A stretch of 64,000 nt of DNA. It comes from Nitrososphaerota archaeon (GTDB taxonomy: Archaea > Thermoproteota > Nitrososphaeria > Nitrososphaerales > Nitrosopumilaceae). The stretch's first letter is position 1. Each line of letters opens with the position of its first letter. Where the stretch lies: positions 53,222 through 117,221 of the forward strand of contig JAJPGU010000032.1 of assembly GCA_021325615.1 (NCBI GenBank). The letters are read 5' to 3'. The notes under the pieces were generated by a model. It worked only from the letters and a program-made list of their open reading frames with translations. It had not been told where the DNA came from and did no database searches. Made by a program: the position numbers and the translations under genes. Below, one piece after another: positions 43,162-50,435 of this stretch.

Positions 43162-43233
43162 GGTGAGGTGGCAGAGCGGCTATGCGTTCGCCTGCAAAGC
43201 GAATCTATAGGGGTTCGAATCCCTTCCTCACCT
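43162..43233 (+). tRNA. tRNA-Cys (GCA)
   Basis: The acceptor strands GGTGAGG and CCTCACC pair over seven bases. The anticodon stem TTCGC/GCGAA encloses the loop CTGCAAA with anticodon GCA. The T-arm is AGGGG-TTCGAAT-CCCTT. The length is 72 nt, with no intron and no encoded CCA. It forms the left edge of the accessory patch with the AIPR gene. Confidence 0.95.
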
Positions 43234-43290
43234 TGATTATAATATAATAACCTACTTTTCTAAATATACCACTTTCTACACCCTTTAGGC

Positions 43291-45045
43291 TTGACCGACA
43301 GAAATAACGGATTACTGGAATACATCCCGGGTGCAAAACCGCCGCCTCAGCAGTCGTCCAACGGCCAGCCTCTTGAAGGATTTGTCCAGAACGTGCGCGA
43401 CAGCATAAGGGAATATGCCGAGGGGGCCCAAAGCGAGGTTGAAAAAGGGCACAATTTTCTCCAGTGGGTTCTGACAAGGGTCTTTGAGGCAACTGAGGAC
43501 GACGCAACCGATGCGATCATTGATGGTGCCAATGACCTAGGAATTGATGCTTATTTACCGGTAGATTTTTCGGAAGACAAAATCTATCTTTTCCAATCAA
43601 AATATGGAACGTCACATTCCATGGAGGCGATTGCAAAGTTCAAGCATGACGTACAAACCTTGCGCTTGAAAGACGTTGCAAGGATGCGCCCCGAGATTGC
43701 ACACCTAGTGACGCAGATTCAGGAAAAAAACCTGAAGGTTGAGTGTGTTTATGTAACGGATCAGCCCGTTGAAGAGGAAGATTATGAGAATGTTGAGATT
43801 TACGACATAGATGTAATCGTTCAGAGACTCTGGGACAGAATAAAAAAACCAGCCGTGGGCAAAAAGGCGGCAATAAGGCTAGAAAGCAAGCTTAGATACC
43901 AAGATACCCTCCTCGGCATCCTGAAGCTCCGAGAACTCACCAATTTTGTCACGAAAAATCGGGACTATGTTTTCGAATCCAACATAAGGCAGTGGATGCA
44001 ATTCAAGACAACGGTGAACAAGGGCCTCAGGGAAACCCTTCAGGAATCGCCCCACAAATTCTTCTATTATAACAATGGCATAACCATAGTTGTGAATGAC
44101 TTTGAGGAACTCGAAGATAACTCCATACTCCTTCATGCTCCTCAGATAGTCAACGGTGCCCAAACGTCCAACTCCGTATTAGACCATGCCAAACGCACTC
44201 ATAACCTAGAAGGAAGCATAACCGTCACAATAATCAAGGCGGCGGATGAGATGGATCAGAATAACATTACAAAGTACAGAAATTCACAGAATGCAGTTAG
44301 GGGCAAGGATCTGGTCTCCCTAATGGATTTTCACAGGTCAATCAAGTCTCAGATGGAATCCATCGGATACTTCTACGAGATTCAGGCCGGGTCCTTTGAC
44401 AGCAAGACCAAGTCGCAGCAGACGGAATTTTTGGGAGATCCGACATACAGTAAGTACCTTCCCGAGAATCACAAGAAAGTAATAGTCGCCAAGGATGCGA
44501 TACAAGCATTTGTTGCAGGAATTGAGCAGAGACCTACCGAGTCCTATAGTTCACCTGCACAGTTCCTACCCCGAGGAAGCAAATATGACGAAGTGTTCAA
44601 TGAAAAGCTCAAGGACGACTATAGACTTTTGCTCTACCCATACCTGGTGAAGGAATACGCAAAGAAAGGCCTCAGTTACGGAAAGAAGGGCGGTCACAAG
44701 ACAAAGAGATATGCAACTCTATTCTTCGTGGCAGTGTACTTCAAAATCCTTCACGAGAAGATAATTTTCACCAAAGGAGATTTCAAGGAAGACATTGCAA
44801 AGCTCGAGCCCATCTTCAAGAGTGTAAAACTTAATCAGAGGATCCTCAAGCTTACCGACACGGTTGTGACGAAATTCCTCGAGGATACTGTAGTAGACGA
44901 CGAGATGACTGCTGCAAATACCTACCATAATTTCTTTTCCCACCACCTGTGGCTCGATTCCATGATACGGGTGATTGAAAAGAAGATAAAACAAGAAGAA
45001 GACGAGATAAGTGGCATACAGAAGATAGTACAGGATTTTTTCTAG
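43291..45045 (+). CDS. AIPR-family abortive-infection protein with nuclease-like N-terminal region
   Basis: A 584-residue protein. The AIPR signature blocks are FFYYNNGITIVVND (residues 257-270), APQIVNGAQTSNSV (283-296) and KYRNSQNAVRGKDLVSL. Residues 75-106 read IIDGANDLGIDAYL...IYLFQSKYG, with Asp 86 and Q-x-K 102-104 in a restriction-endonuclease-like pattern, as in other AIPR proteins. The family is linked to abortive infection and restriction. It starts with TTG 57 bases after tRNA-Cys, with an AAATATACC box about 26 bases upstream. No partner methylase or toxin-antitoxin gene is adjacent. Confidence 0.85.
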   Translation: MTDRNNGLLEYIPGAKPPPQQSSNGQPLEGFVQNVRDSIREYAEGAQSEVEKGHNFLQWVLTRVFEATEDDATDAIIDGANDLGIDAYLPVDFSEDKIYLFQSKYGTSHSMEAIAKFKHDVQTLRLKDVARMRPEIAHLVTQIQEKNLKVECVYVTDQPVEEEDYENVEIYDIDVIVQRLWDRIKKPAVGKKAAIRLESKLRYQDTLLGILKLRELTNFVTKNRDYVFESNIRQWMQFKTTVNKGLRETLQESPHKFFYYNNGITIVVNDFEELEDNSILLHAPQIVNGAQTSNSVLDHAKRTHNLEGSITVTIIKAADEMDQNNITKYRNSQNAVRGKDLVSLMDFHRSIKSQMESIGYFYEIQAGSFDSKTKSQQTEFLGDPTYSKYLPENHKKVIVAKDAIQAFVAGIEQRPTESYSSPAQFLPRGSKYDEVFNEKLKDDYRLLLYPYLVKEYAKKGLSYGKKGGHKTKRYATLFFVAVYFKILHEKIIFTKGDFKEDIAKLEPIFKSVKLNQRILKLTDTVVTKFLEDTVVDDEMTAANTYHNFFSHHLWLDSMIRVIEKKIKQEEDEISGIQKIVQDFF

Positions 45046-45192
45046 AACCCAACTGAGGTAGCGGCAGAAGGCTGACCGATAGGTCTCTTGCAGGAGGTCC
45101 GCATCTGGCCATCCTTTCTACCGCTGTCTTATTGTACTAATTTGGTACTATTTAACATGATTTTTATATCGAGAAAAGGAGGTTTAAAAAAC

Positions 45193-45360
45193 GTGGACGC
45201 ACCAGTGGGCAAATGTGCCTTATGCAACGGCTCCCTCGATCACGTATACCAACCAATGGAAACGTGGAGCATAAAGGGATTATTGTGTAGCAAGTGTTAC
45301 TCGAAAAAGATCGCCGAGCACTATCCAGGAACTCATGAGAGAGTTAACAAATCAAATTAA
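45193..45360 (+). CDS. small zinc-finger protein
   Basis: A 55-residue protein from the GTG at 45193 with KCALCNGSL and LLCSKCYSKK knuckles spaced about 25 residues apart, a treble-clef-like zinc site. A TTTTTATAT box lies about 28 bases upstream and a GGAGG run about 10 bases upstream. An open frame 35 codons further upstream has poor composition and is not used. The 3' end overlaps the YkgJ gene by 9 bases tail to tail. Confidence 0.65.
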   Translation: MDAPVGKCALCNGSLDHVYQPMETWSIKGLLCSKCYSKKIAEHYPGTHERVNKSN

Positions 45361-45912
45361 AAACCATCCAGTCTTTATTTGTTCCAGGTATGCAGAATCC
45401 CCGATGCCAGTGGCATATCTCCACACATACCTTTCCTCAGTGTACGTTCTTTCCTTTATCTTGATAAGAGATTCCGTTTCAGATTGTATGTTGCCATCTA
45501 CGTAAGAACATGTTTCACAGAACTTACATTTTGCATCCAATGTTGGAGGGGAAGACTCCAGAAGCGGATAGGCCCTGCACGCAAGTGGCCTTTCTTCATA
45601 TATTTTACACTTGTAGCCCCCGTTTGGAGACCTTTCGTTTCCTGCCGTGTCAAGGAATGGACAAGTGTTCCCATTAGGTTCTATGCCCATAAGCTGGTAC
45701 GCGATTATATTTTCCGGCCCGTCATTTTTCTTCGACGTTCCAATCCGGGGTAGAATCACCGCCTTGACGGAATGCCTTTTTGCGAGCGACTCTATGCGGT
45801 GCTTTTCCTCTGGCATGATCAGAACACCGATCTTTCCGAACTCAATTGAGGGATAGTATTCCCTATCCACGCAGCATTTGGAGCATCCCTCCACGCAAGA
45901 AAAATCCAACAA
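45352..45912 (-). CDS. YkgJ-family cysteine cluster protein
   Basis: A 186-residue protein with the CxxxCxxCC cluster near the N-terminus (CVEGCSKCCVDREYYP), then CPFLD, YKCKIYEERPLACRAYPL and a second CKFCETC. This is the putative zinc or iron-sulfur chelating pattern of the YkgJ/UPF0153 family. The function is not settled; some relatives act on flagellar Lys methylation or as oxidoreductases. It is divergent from the HTH gene at 46023, with about 110 bases between. Confidence 0.85.
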   Translation of the reverse strand: MLDFSCVEGCSKCCVDREYYPSIEFGKIGVLIMPEEKHRIESLAKRHSVKAVILPRIGTSKKNDGPENIIAYQLMGIEPNGNTCPFLDTAGNERSPNGGYKCKIYEERPLACRAYPLLESSPPTLDAKCKFCETCSYVDGNIQSETESLIKIKERTYTEERYVWRYATGIGDSAYLEQIKTGWFLI

Positions 45913-46022
45913 ATTACAATACCTCTAAGAGTTAAAAAATCCACTTTAACGCAGGAATATCATGTTTTTCGGATGAGAAAGTAGTAATACCCTTATATCA
46001 CCTCGGCTTATAAGTACCGAAT

Positions 46023-46304
46023 ATGGTAGCGTATAGAACTAGCATGCAGATAGTGTGCGATCTTCTTACAGTTACTGAAGAGAGCGGTGCAAGCGGTATC
46101 AACGTAACAGCGCTCTTAACAAAGGCAAACCTATCACATTCAAGGCTGTCAAAATTCATTGAAAACCTCACCGGGGCTGGCCTTATAAACAAGATAGAGT
46201 TCGATGGCAAAAACACCTTTGTCATCACCTCAAAAGGCAGGCAGTATCTGGAAACATACACCAAGTTTCAAAACCTGGCAGACTCGTTCGGTCTCGAACT
46301 CTAG
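46023..46304 (+). CDS. winged-helix regulator (HTH_45-type), paralogue of the 38.7 kb gene
   Basis: A 93-residue DNA-binding protein: YRTSMQIVCDLLTVTEESGASG, then VTALLTKANLSHSRLSKFIENLTGAGLINK, a wing and an end KGRQYLETYTKFQNLADSFGLEL. It aligns throughout with the protein encoded at 38699. Two TATA-like elements (CCTTATATC and GGCTTATAAG) lie within 35 bases upstream of the ATG, suggesting a regulated or overlapping promoter. Confidence 0.85.
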   Translation: MVAYRTSMQIVCDLLTVTEESGASGINVTALLTKANLSHSRLSKFIENLTGAGLINKIEFDGKNTFVITSKGRQYLETYTKFQNLADSFGLEL

Positions 46305-46786
46305 ACATCACTTTCCTCAAACAACCAAGCTTTTTGATCCAATTTTTCTATTCCATGTTTGATAATTTTTTTCTTGTAAAATATGAACATCTGATAATTA
46401 CACAAGAGAATGTTGCGGTGTGGAACTGCGAATCACCTCACCATCCTTCATACATGGGAAGAAAAGGATCAAAAAGGTTTAGTATAAAACAACCGACAGA
46501 TCTATAAAGGCGTAGTTAGTCACATCTGAAGGGGAGTAGTGTGACAGAAGTTTTAGTGTGGTGGAAGGGACTTGCTAAAGAATTGGAATTAGATATTGAG
46601 GATTTACACGATTCGCAAAAGAAGGGCAAGGACTTTTAGTTTCAATCATAAGAATCGAGATTTCTGACGGTTTTATCTAGTTGAATGGTTTGCTTTACCG
46701 GGGCAGTTTGCCTTTTCGCCCCGCGAATTCATTTTTAACAATAAAATCATAGCCAGAGACCTGGGAACTGGAAAAATGAAAATTCA
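46305..46786. other. 482-base gene-poor stretch
   Basis: Between the winged-helix gene and tRNA-Thr the sequence is AT-rich. It holds two TATA-like boxes (TATAAAAC near 46482 and CTATAAAGG at 46502), one 32-codon frame starting at 46541, and a GC hairpin CGGGGC...GCCCCG near 46700-46725 with a 13-base loop. No other coding frame is convincing. Confidence 0.45.
46541..46639 (+). CDS. possible 32-residue microprotein
   Basis: A GTG-started frame preceded by GGGGAG (purine-rich, 4 bases upstream) and by CTATAAAGG about 35 bases upstream. The product is amphipathic and charged (WWKGLAKELELDIEDLHDSQKKG) and could form a single helix. The promoter, purine run and composition together make it plausible. 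No family recognised. Confidence 0.42.
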   Translation: MTEVLVWWKGLAKELELDIEDLHDSQKKGKDF

Positions 46787-46860
46787 AGCCTCGAGCGGGA
46801 TTTGATCCCGCGACCTAACGCTTACGAGGCGTTCGCTCTACCGGGCTGAGCTATCGAGGC
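46787..46860 (-). tRNA. tRNA-Thr (CGT)
   Basis: On the minus strand GCCTCGA pairs with TCGAGGC in the acceptor stem. The anticodon stem AACGC/GCGTT encloses CTCGTAA with anticodon CGT. The T-arm is CGGGA-TCAAAT-CCCG-like. The length is 74 nt with no intron. It is transcribed divergently from glmM from a shared palindromic TATA box. Confidence 0.95.
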
Positions 46861-46883
46861 ATTGGTTCGGATTGCCATGAGAG

Positions 46884-46891
46884 TTTATAAA
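46884..46891. promoter_or_regulatory. palindromic TATA box shared by tRNA-Thr and glmM
   Basis: TTTATAAA is identical on both strands. Its centre is about 27 bases from the first base of tRNA-Thr on the left and about 27 bases from the TTG start of glmM on the right. Each distance is the archaeal TATA-to-start spacing, so one TBP site could serve both directions. No second TATA-like element is present in the 53-base gap. Confidence 0.6.
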
Positions 46892-46913
46892 AAGCCTTTC
46901 TGCTTTTGACATA

Positions 46914-48227
46914 TTGAAAGTCTCAATTTCTGGAGTACGGGGGATTTTTTCGGACGATCTCAACCTTAAAGATGTAATGCATTTTTGTCGGTGTTTCTCG
47001 CGTCTTATAAAATCAAAGGGATGCGTCCTTGCCAGAGACACCAGACCCTCAAGCGAAATCCTCTCCCAGGTGGCCTCTGCGTCATTGATGGAGAGGGGAG
47101 TAGACGTTTACAATTTGGGAATTGCCCCCACCCCCGTGGTCTTCAGGGAGGCAAGAAGGCACGGGAGTGGGCTCATAATAACATCTTCTCACAATCCCCT
47201 AGAATGGAACGGTCTCAAGTTCATCTTGGATGGACGTGGTATCAACGAAAGGGAACTGGAACGCCTTCTCGAAGAAAAGGAATTTCCGAAATCTGAGATT
47301 GGTTCCGAGTCGGAGATTCATTCAAGATATATCGATGAGGCCGTAAAATTAATCGGCGACCTCAAGTCAGGACCCAAGGTAGCGCTCGACGTCGGAGGCG
47401 GAGCAGCATTTCAAGTGGCGCCGCTCCTATTGAAAAAACTTGGATGCAGGGTAAGGCAGATCAACAACGCCCCTGGAAAATCTTCAAGGGGGCCTGATCC
47501 TACATACGATCCATTATCAGGGCTATCCAGGATATCCAGAACCAGCGAGATAGGATTTGCTTTTGACCTAGACGGGGATAGATTAGTAGTAGTAAAGGAC
47601 GGAAAGAAACAGGCTCCAGACGTTACTCTCGGGCTTGGAGTTGCAAAGGCCCTCGAGATTGGATATAGAAGGTTTGTCTTGAGCATAGACACTAGCATAG
47701 CTATTGAAAAGTTCATTGTCAACGAGGGAGGCACGGTGAGAAGATCAAAGGTGGGCGAGGCGAACGTCGTAGAACTGATGCTTAAAACAAAGGCGCAGGC
47801 AGGCGGTGAGGGAAGTAGCGCCGGGTTTATCCTGCCAAGTTTCAACATGTGCAGAGACGGACTTCTTACAAGTGGATTCATCGCCTCCATGGTTGGAACA
47901 AAGAATTTTCAGAGTGTCATACAGTTCATGGAGGGCTACATTCAACAGAGAGGAAAAGTAAACGTTGATTCTAAGTTTCATAAAAAAACCATTCAGATAC
48001 TGACCGATAAGATGAGAAAACGATTTAGCGAGGTTGTGACACTTGATGGCATAAAAGCGATAATAGATGAAGATAGCTGGGTCCTAGTAAGACAGTCTAA
48101 TACCGAGCACATCATAAGGATCTCTACCGAATCAAATGACTTGAAGAAGGTAAAACGAATTGAAGGTGAGATTTCAGCCCTTGTCAACAAGAGTTATGAG
48201 GAAGCCCGACGAGCTGGAAATCATTAG
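46914..48227 (+). CDS. glmM: phosphoglucosamine mutase/phosphomannomutase-type enzyme
   Basis: A 437-residue alpha-D-phosphohexomutase. It begins VSISGVRGIFSD. The catalytic Ser is in IITSSHNPLEWNG, the metal loop is FAFDLDGDRLVVV, the sugar-binding loop is GGEGSSAGFILP and the C-terminal phosphate loop is VRQSNTEHIIRIS. The last two depart from the usual GEQSGH and RxSGTEP, which may shift substrate preference between glucosamine and mannose/glucose phosphates. The TTG start is set by the shared TATA box upstream. It overlaps thiL by 32 bases. Confidence 0.88.
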   Translation: MKVSISGVRGIFSDDLNLKDVMHFCRCFSRLIKSKGCVLARDTRPSSEILSQVASASLMERGVDVYNLGIAPTPVVFREARRHGSGLIITSSHNPLEWNGLKFILDGRGINERELERLLEEKEFPKSEIGSESEIHSRYIDEAVKLIGDLKSGPKVALDVGGGAAFQVAPLLLKKLGCRVRQINNAPGKSSRGPDPTYDPLSGLSRISRTSEIGFAFDLDGDRLVVVKDGKKQAPDVTLGLGVAKALEIGYRRFVLSIDTSIAIEKFIVNEGGTVRRSKVGEANVVELMLKTKAQAGGEGSSAGFILPSFNMCRDGLLTSGFIASMVGTKNFQSVIQFMEGYIQQRGKVNVDSKFHKKTIQILTDKMRKRFSEVVTLDGIKAIIDEDSWVLVRQSNTEHIIRISTESNDLKKVKRIEGEISALVNKSYEEARRAGNH

Positions 48228-49152
48228 GATATTTCAAAGAAGGTTTGGCCTTGGGGCAAGTTTTGTTCCCGAAGACTTGGAGGCCCTAGCCATGCCAAAC
48301 GGGAAGTTTTTTGCAAAAGTCGACATGCTGGTCCAGAGTACAGATGTTCCAAAAGGAATGACCTTTGCAGAGATGGCTAGAAAGAGCATCGTTTCTTGCG
48401 TAAGTGATTTTGCATGTAAGGGTATCAAGCCAAAATATGCCATAATCTCAATTGCACTTCCCCGAGGGATTTCAAGGAAATCGGTAATCGGACTGGCAAA
48501 TGGCTTCACCTCAGCCTCGAATGAATTTGGGGTAAAAATAGTCGGCGGTGACGTAAATCAGGGCAAGGAGGTAGTCATAGACGTTGCCATGTTCGGCGTG
48601 GGCGGCAAAATATCCAGGCGAGGAGGGGCAAGACCTGGGGATATTGTAATTGCCACAGGTCCTTTTGGATACACATCAGCAGGCCTGAAAATATTACTTG
48701 ACGGCCTAAAGGCAGGCAAGGCGTTTTCCAGGAGGTGTAAAAGGCACGTGTATCTTCCAAAGCCCCGCTTGGCATTCGGCTTGAATGCTGCCAGATATTT
48801 TACCTCCTCAATGGATTCAAGTGATGGCCTTTCAGCAACCCTAAACGACATGAGCAAGACGAGCAAAAGAAAGTTTGTGATTGACCGAATTCCGACTGGA
48901 ATAGACGTAGAGGACTTTTCAAGAAAAAATCGAGTCAGCCTCACGGACCTCGTCTTCTGCGGTGGAGAAGAATACGAAATTATTGCCACAGTCCCAAAAA
49001 AGAGCATTGGTGCCATCCGAAGGATTGCAAGCAATCTTGGCGTCCCCCTTTTCGAAATAGGTCTTGTCGCGGCCGGGCGAGGGGTGGTTTTGGACTCGTG
49101 TGGCACCCGTTTTGCCCTGAAAAGGTGCGGCTGGGTTCATTTAAGATCCTAA
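48196..49152 (+). CDS. thiL: thiamine-monophosphate kinase-like protein
   Basis: A 318-residue protein of the AIR synthase/ThiL fold from the ATG at 48196; the 12 upstream codons lie in glmM. Features are the N-terminal Asp in FAKVDMLVQSTDVP, the glycine-rich VGGDVNQGKEVVIDV, ARPGDIVIATGPFGYTSAG and the nucleotide-site SMDSSDGLSATLNDM. ThiL phosphorylates TMP to thiamine diphosphate. Family members of slightly different function exist in archaea, so TMP as substrate is by homology. Confidence 0.82.
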   Translation: MRKPDELEIIRIFQRRFGLGASFVPEDLEALAMPNGKFFAKVDMLVQSTDVPKGMTFAEMARKSIVSCVSDFACKGIKPKYAIISIALPRGISRKSVIGLANGFTSASNEFGVKIVGGDVNQGKEVVIDVAMFGVGGKISRRGGARPGDIVIATGPFGYTSAGLKILLDGLKAGKAFSRRCKRHVYLPKPRLAFGLNAARYFTSSMDSSDGLSATLNDMSKTSKRKFVIDRIPTGIDVEDFSRKNRVSLTDLVFCGGEEYEIIATVPKKSIGAIRRIASNLGVPLFEIGLVAAGRGVVLDSCGTRFALKRCGWVHLRS

Positions 49153-49182
49153 TGTTTTTTAAACCCGTAAAAGAGTCCTGAA

Positions 49183-49587
49183 ATGTTGTCTGAGCAGGAG
49201 ACCAAGGAGAAATGGGGCATTGCGCACATTTACAGCAGTTATAACAATACAATAGTGCACATCACCGATGTGTCTGGTGGAGAGACCATCGCCATTAGTT
49301 CCGGTGGCAGACACGTCAACGCAGACAGATACGAGTCATCACCCTACGCAGCAATGAAATCCACCGCAGCAGTTGTAGAGGCTGCCCATGACAAAGGCTT
49401 TACCGGACTACATATCCGAGTGAGAGCGGTTGGGGGCGTCGGATCAAGAGTGCCGGGTCCAGGAGCTCAAGCTGCAATCAGGGCTCTCGCCAGGGGCGGC
49501 TTTAAAATAGGGAGAATTGATGATGTAACGCCAATTCCTCATGACACCACCCGCAAGAAGGGCGGTAAGCGGGGAAGAAGAGTCTAG
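49183..49587 (+). CDS. rps11: 30S ribosomal protein S11
   Basis: A 134-residue universal ribosomal protein of the platform. It shows [27 protein letters not shown], the helix [48 protein letters not shown] and the C-terminal [21 protein letters not shown], all hallmarks. A TTTTTTAAAC TATA box lies about 27 bases upstream, giving a leaderless transcript. It is not part of the usual S13-S4-S11 operon here. Confidence 0.97.
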   Translation: MLSEQETKEKWGIAHIYSSYNNTIVHITDVSGGETIAISSGGRHVNADRYESSPYAAMKSTAAVVEAAHDKGFTGLHIRVRAVGGVGSRVPGPGAQAAIRALARGGFKIGRIDDVTPIPHDTTRKKGGKRGRRV

Positions 49588-49990
49588 ACTTCAATAAATT
49601 TTACTTTTACCTTTGCACTGTTTTCCTCAAAGAAGTTCGTCATGAAGCTGACAAGTTTTTCCTCATATTTTTTCCCTTTTGATGTTTCGATCTGTTGCTC
49701 GAGCTTCAGAGGAATTGCAGACCACAGATTGCTTTTAAGAAGTATCTTGAAAAAAGTCCATCCAAATCTGTGCATGGGTTCGCTGATAAGAAATCCGTCA
49801 GTAACATCGCACATGGACTGGAGGGTTTTCATGGCCGACGAGATAAAGTCAATGTCTTTCTCATAGTTGGTTGTCGCGATTTCGAGCATTGTCGACCTGG
49901 CGCTCAATTGCAGGTCCCCCATTTGGTAACGAGAAATTCCATAGCCTTCCCTAGTTTGGTGTCATAATTATAAAATTTGAATTTTGCCAT
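49584..49990 (-). pseudogene. hypothetical gene interrupted by a frameshift at a G5 run
   Basis: Two frames appear to form one protein. The first, from the ATG at 49990, begins MAKFKFYNYDTKLGKAMEFL and ends VTKWGTCN-stop. The second continues as WGDLQLSARSTMLEIATTNYEKD and runs to 49584. They join if the run GGGGG (plus-strand CCCCC 49916-49920) is read with one extra G, equivalent to a -1 slip. The joined product would be about 135 residues of unknown family, helical and with no membrane segment. It may be a sequencing error, a true mutation or programmed slippage. An internal ATG overlapping the run could also start the second half alone. Confidence 0.6.
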
Positions 49991-49997
49991 ATTGTCT

Positions 49998-50435
49998 TTA
50001 GGTCGTTTCTTGGGATTCGCCCTTATCACCAGCATCCGATTCTCCCTTGAGCTTGTCCGACCATGATACCAACTTGCCGTCCTTCTCCACCTTTATTGAA
50101 GTCTGCATCTTTACCCGTATTCCCACTGACCTAAAAAGCGCCAGAAGTTTTCCGCCGTCTATGATTTCAGTCACTTCTCCCGACTGGATAAGTTCGGCCA
50201 GTTTTTCTATCACCATTTTGGTTTCAGAGGGAAATTGAGCTTCTGCGTTTTCAAGAACTTCAAGACCCCTATACCCTAGTTGCTTTACCACAAATTCCCG
50301 GGGAGACATGGAAGGAACCGCCGCCTGTTTTTTGGTCTTCATTTCCTCGATTTTTTGTTTCTGAGAAATATTTTTCTGCATTTCCAGCAATCGCTTTGCC
50401 TTTAGGAGTTCAAGTTCCTTGTCTTCCTCGCTCAT
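49998..50435 (-). CDS. PDCD5-family DNA-binding protein
   Basis: A 145-residue archaeal member of the PDCD5 (double-stranded DNA-binding) family. It shows the N-terminal helix ELELLKAKRLLEMQKNI, a Lys/Gln-rich linker and the core ALENAEAQ-like VLENAEAQFPSETKMVIEKLAELIQSGEVTEIIDGGKLLALFRSVG. The C-terminal tail is charged. The cellular role in archaea is not established. It is coupled to rtcB by a 4-base overlap. Confidence 0.88.
   Translation of the reverse strand: MSEEDKELELLKAKRLLEMQKNISQKQKIEEMKTKKQAAVPSMSPREFVVKQLGYRGLEVLENAEAQFPSETKMVIEKLAELIQSGEVTEIIDGGKLLALFRSVGIRVKMQTSIKVEKDGKLVSWSDKLKGESDAGDKGESQETT

Noticed and set aside
43126..46786. Integrative element with att repeats at tRNA-Cys
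   Set aside because: No integrase, no transposase and no copy of the tRNA-Cys 3' end is visible downstream, so only an accessory patch is claimed.
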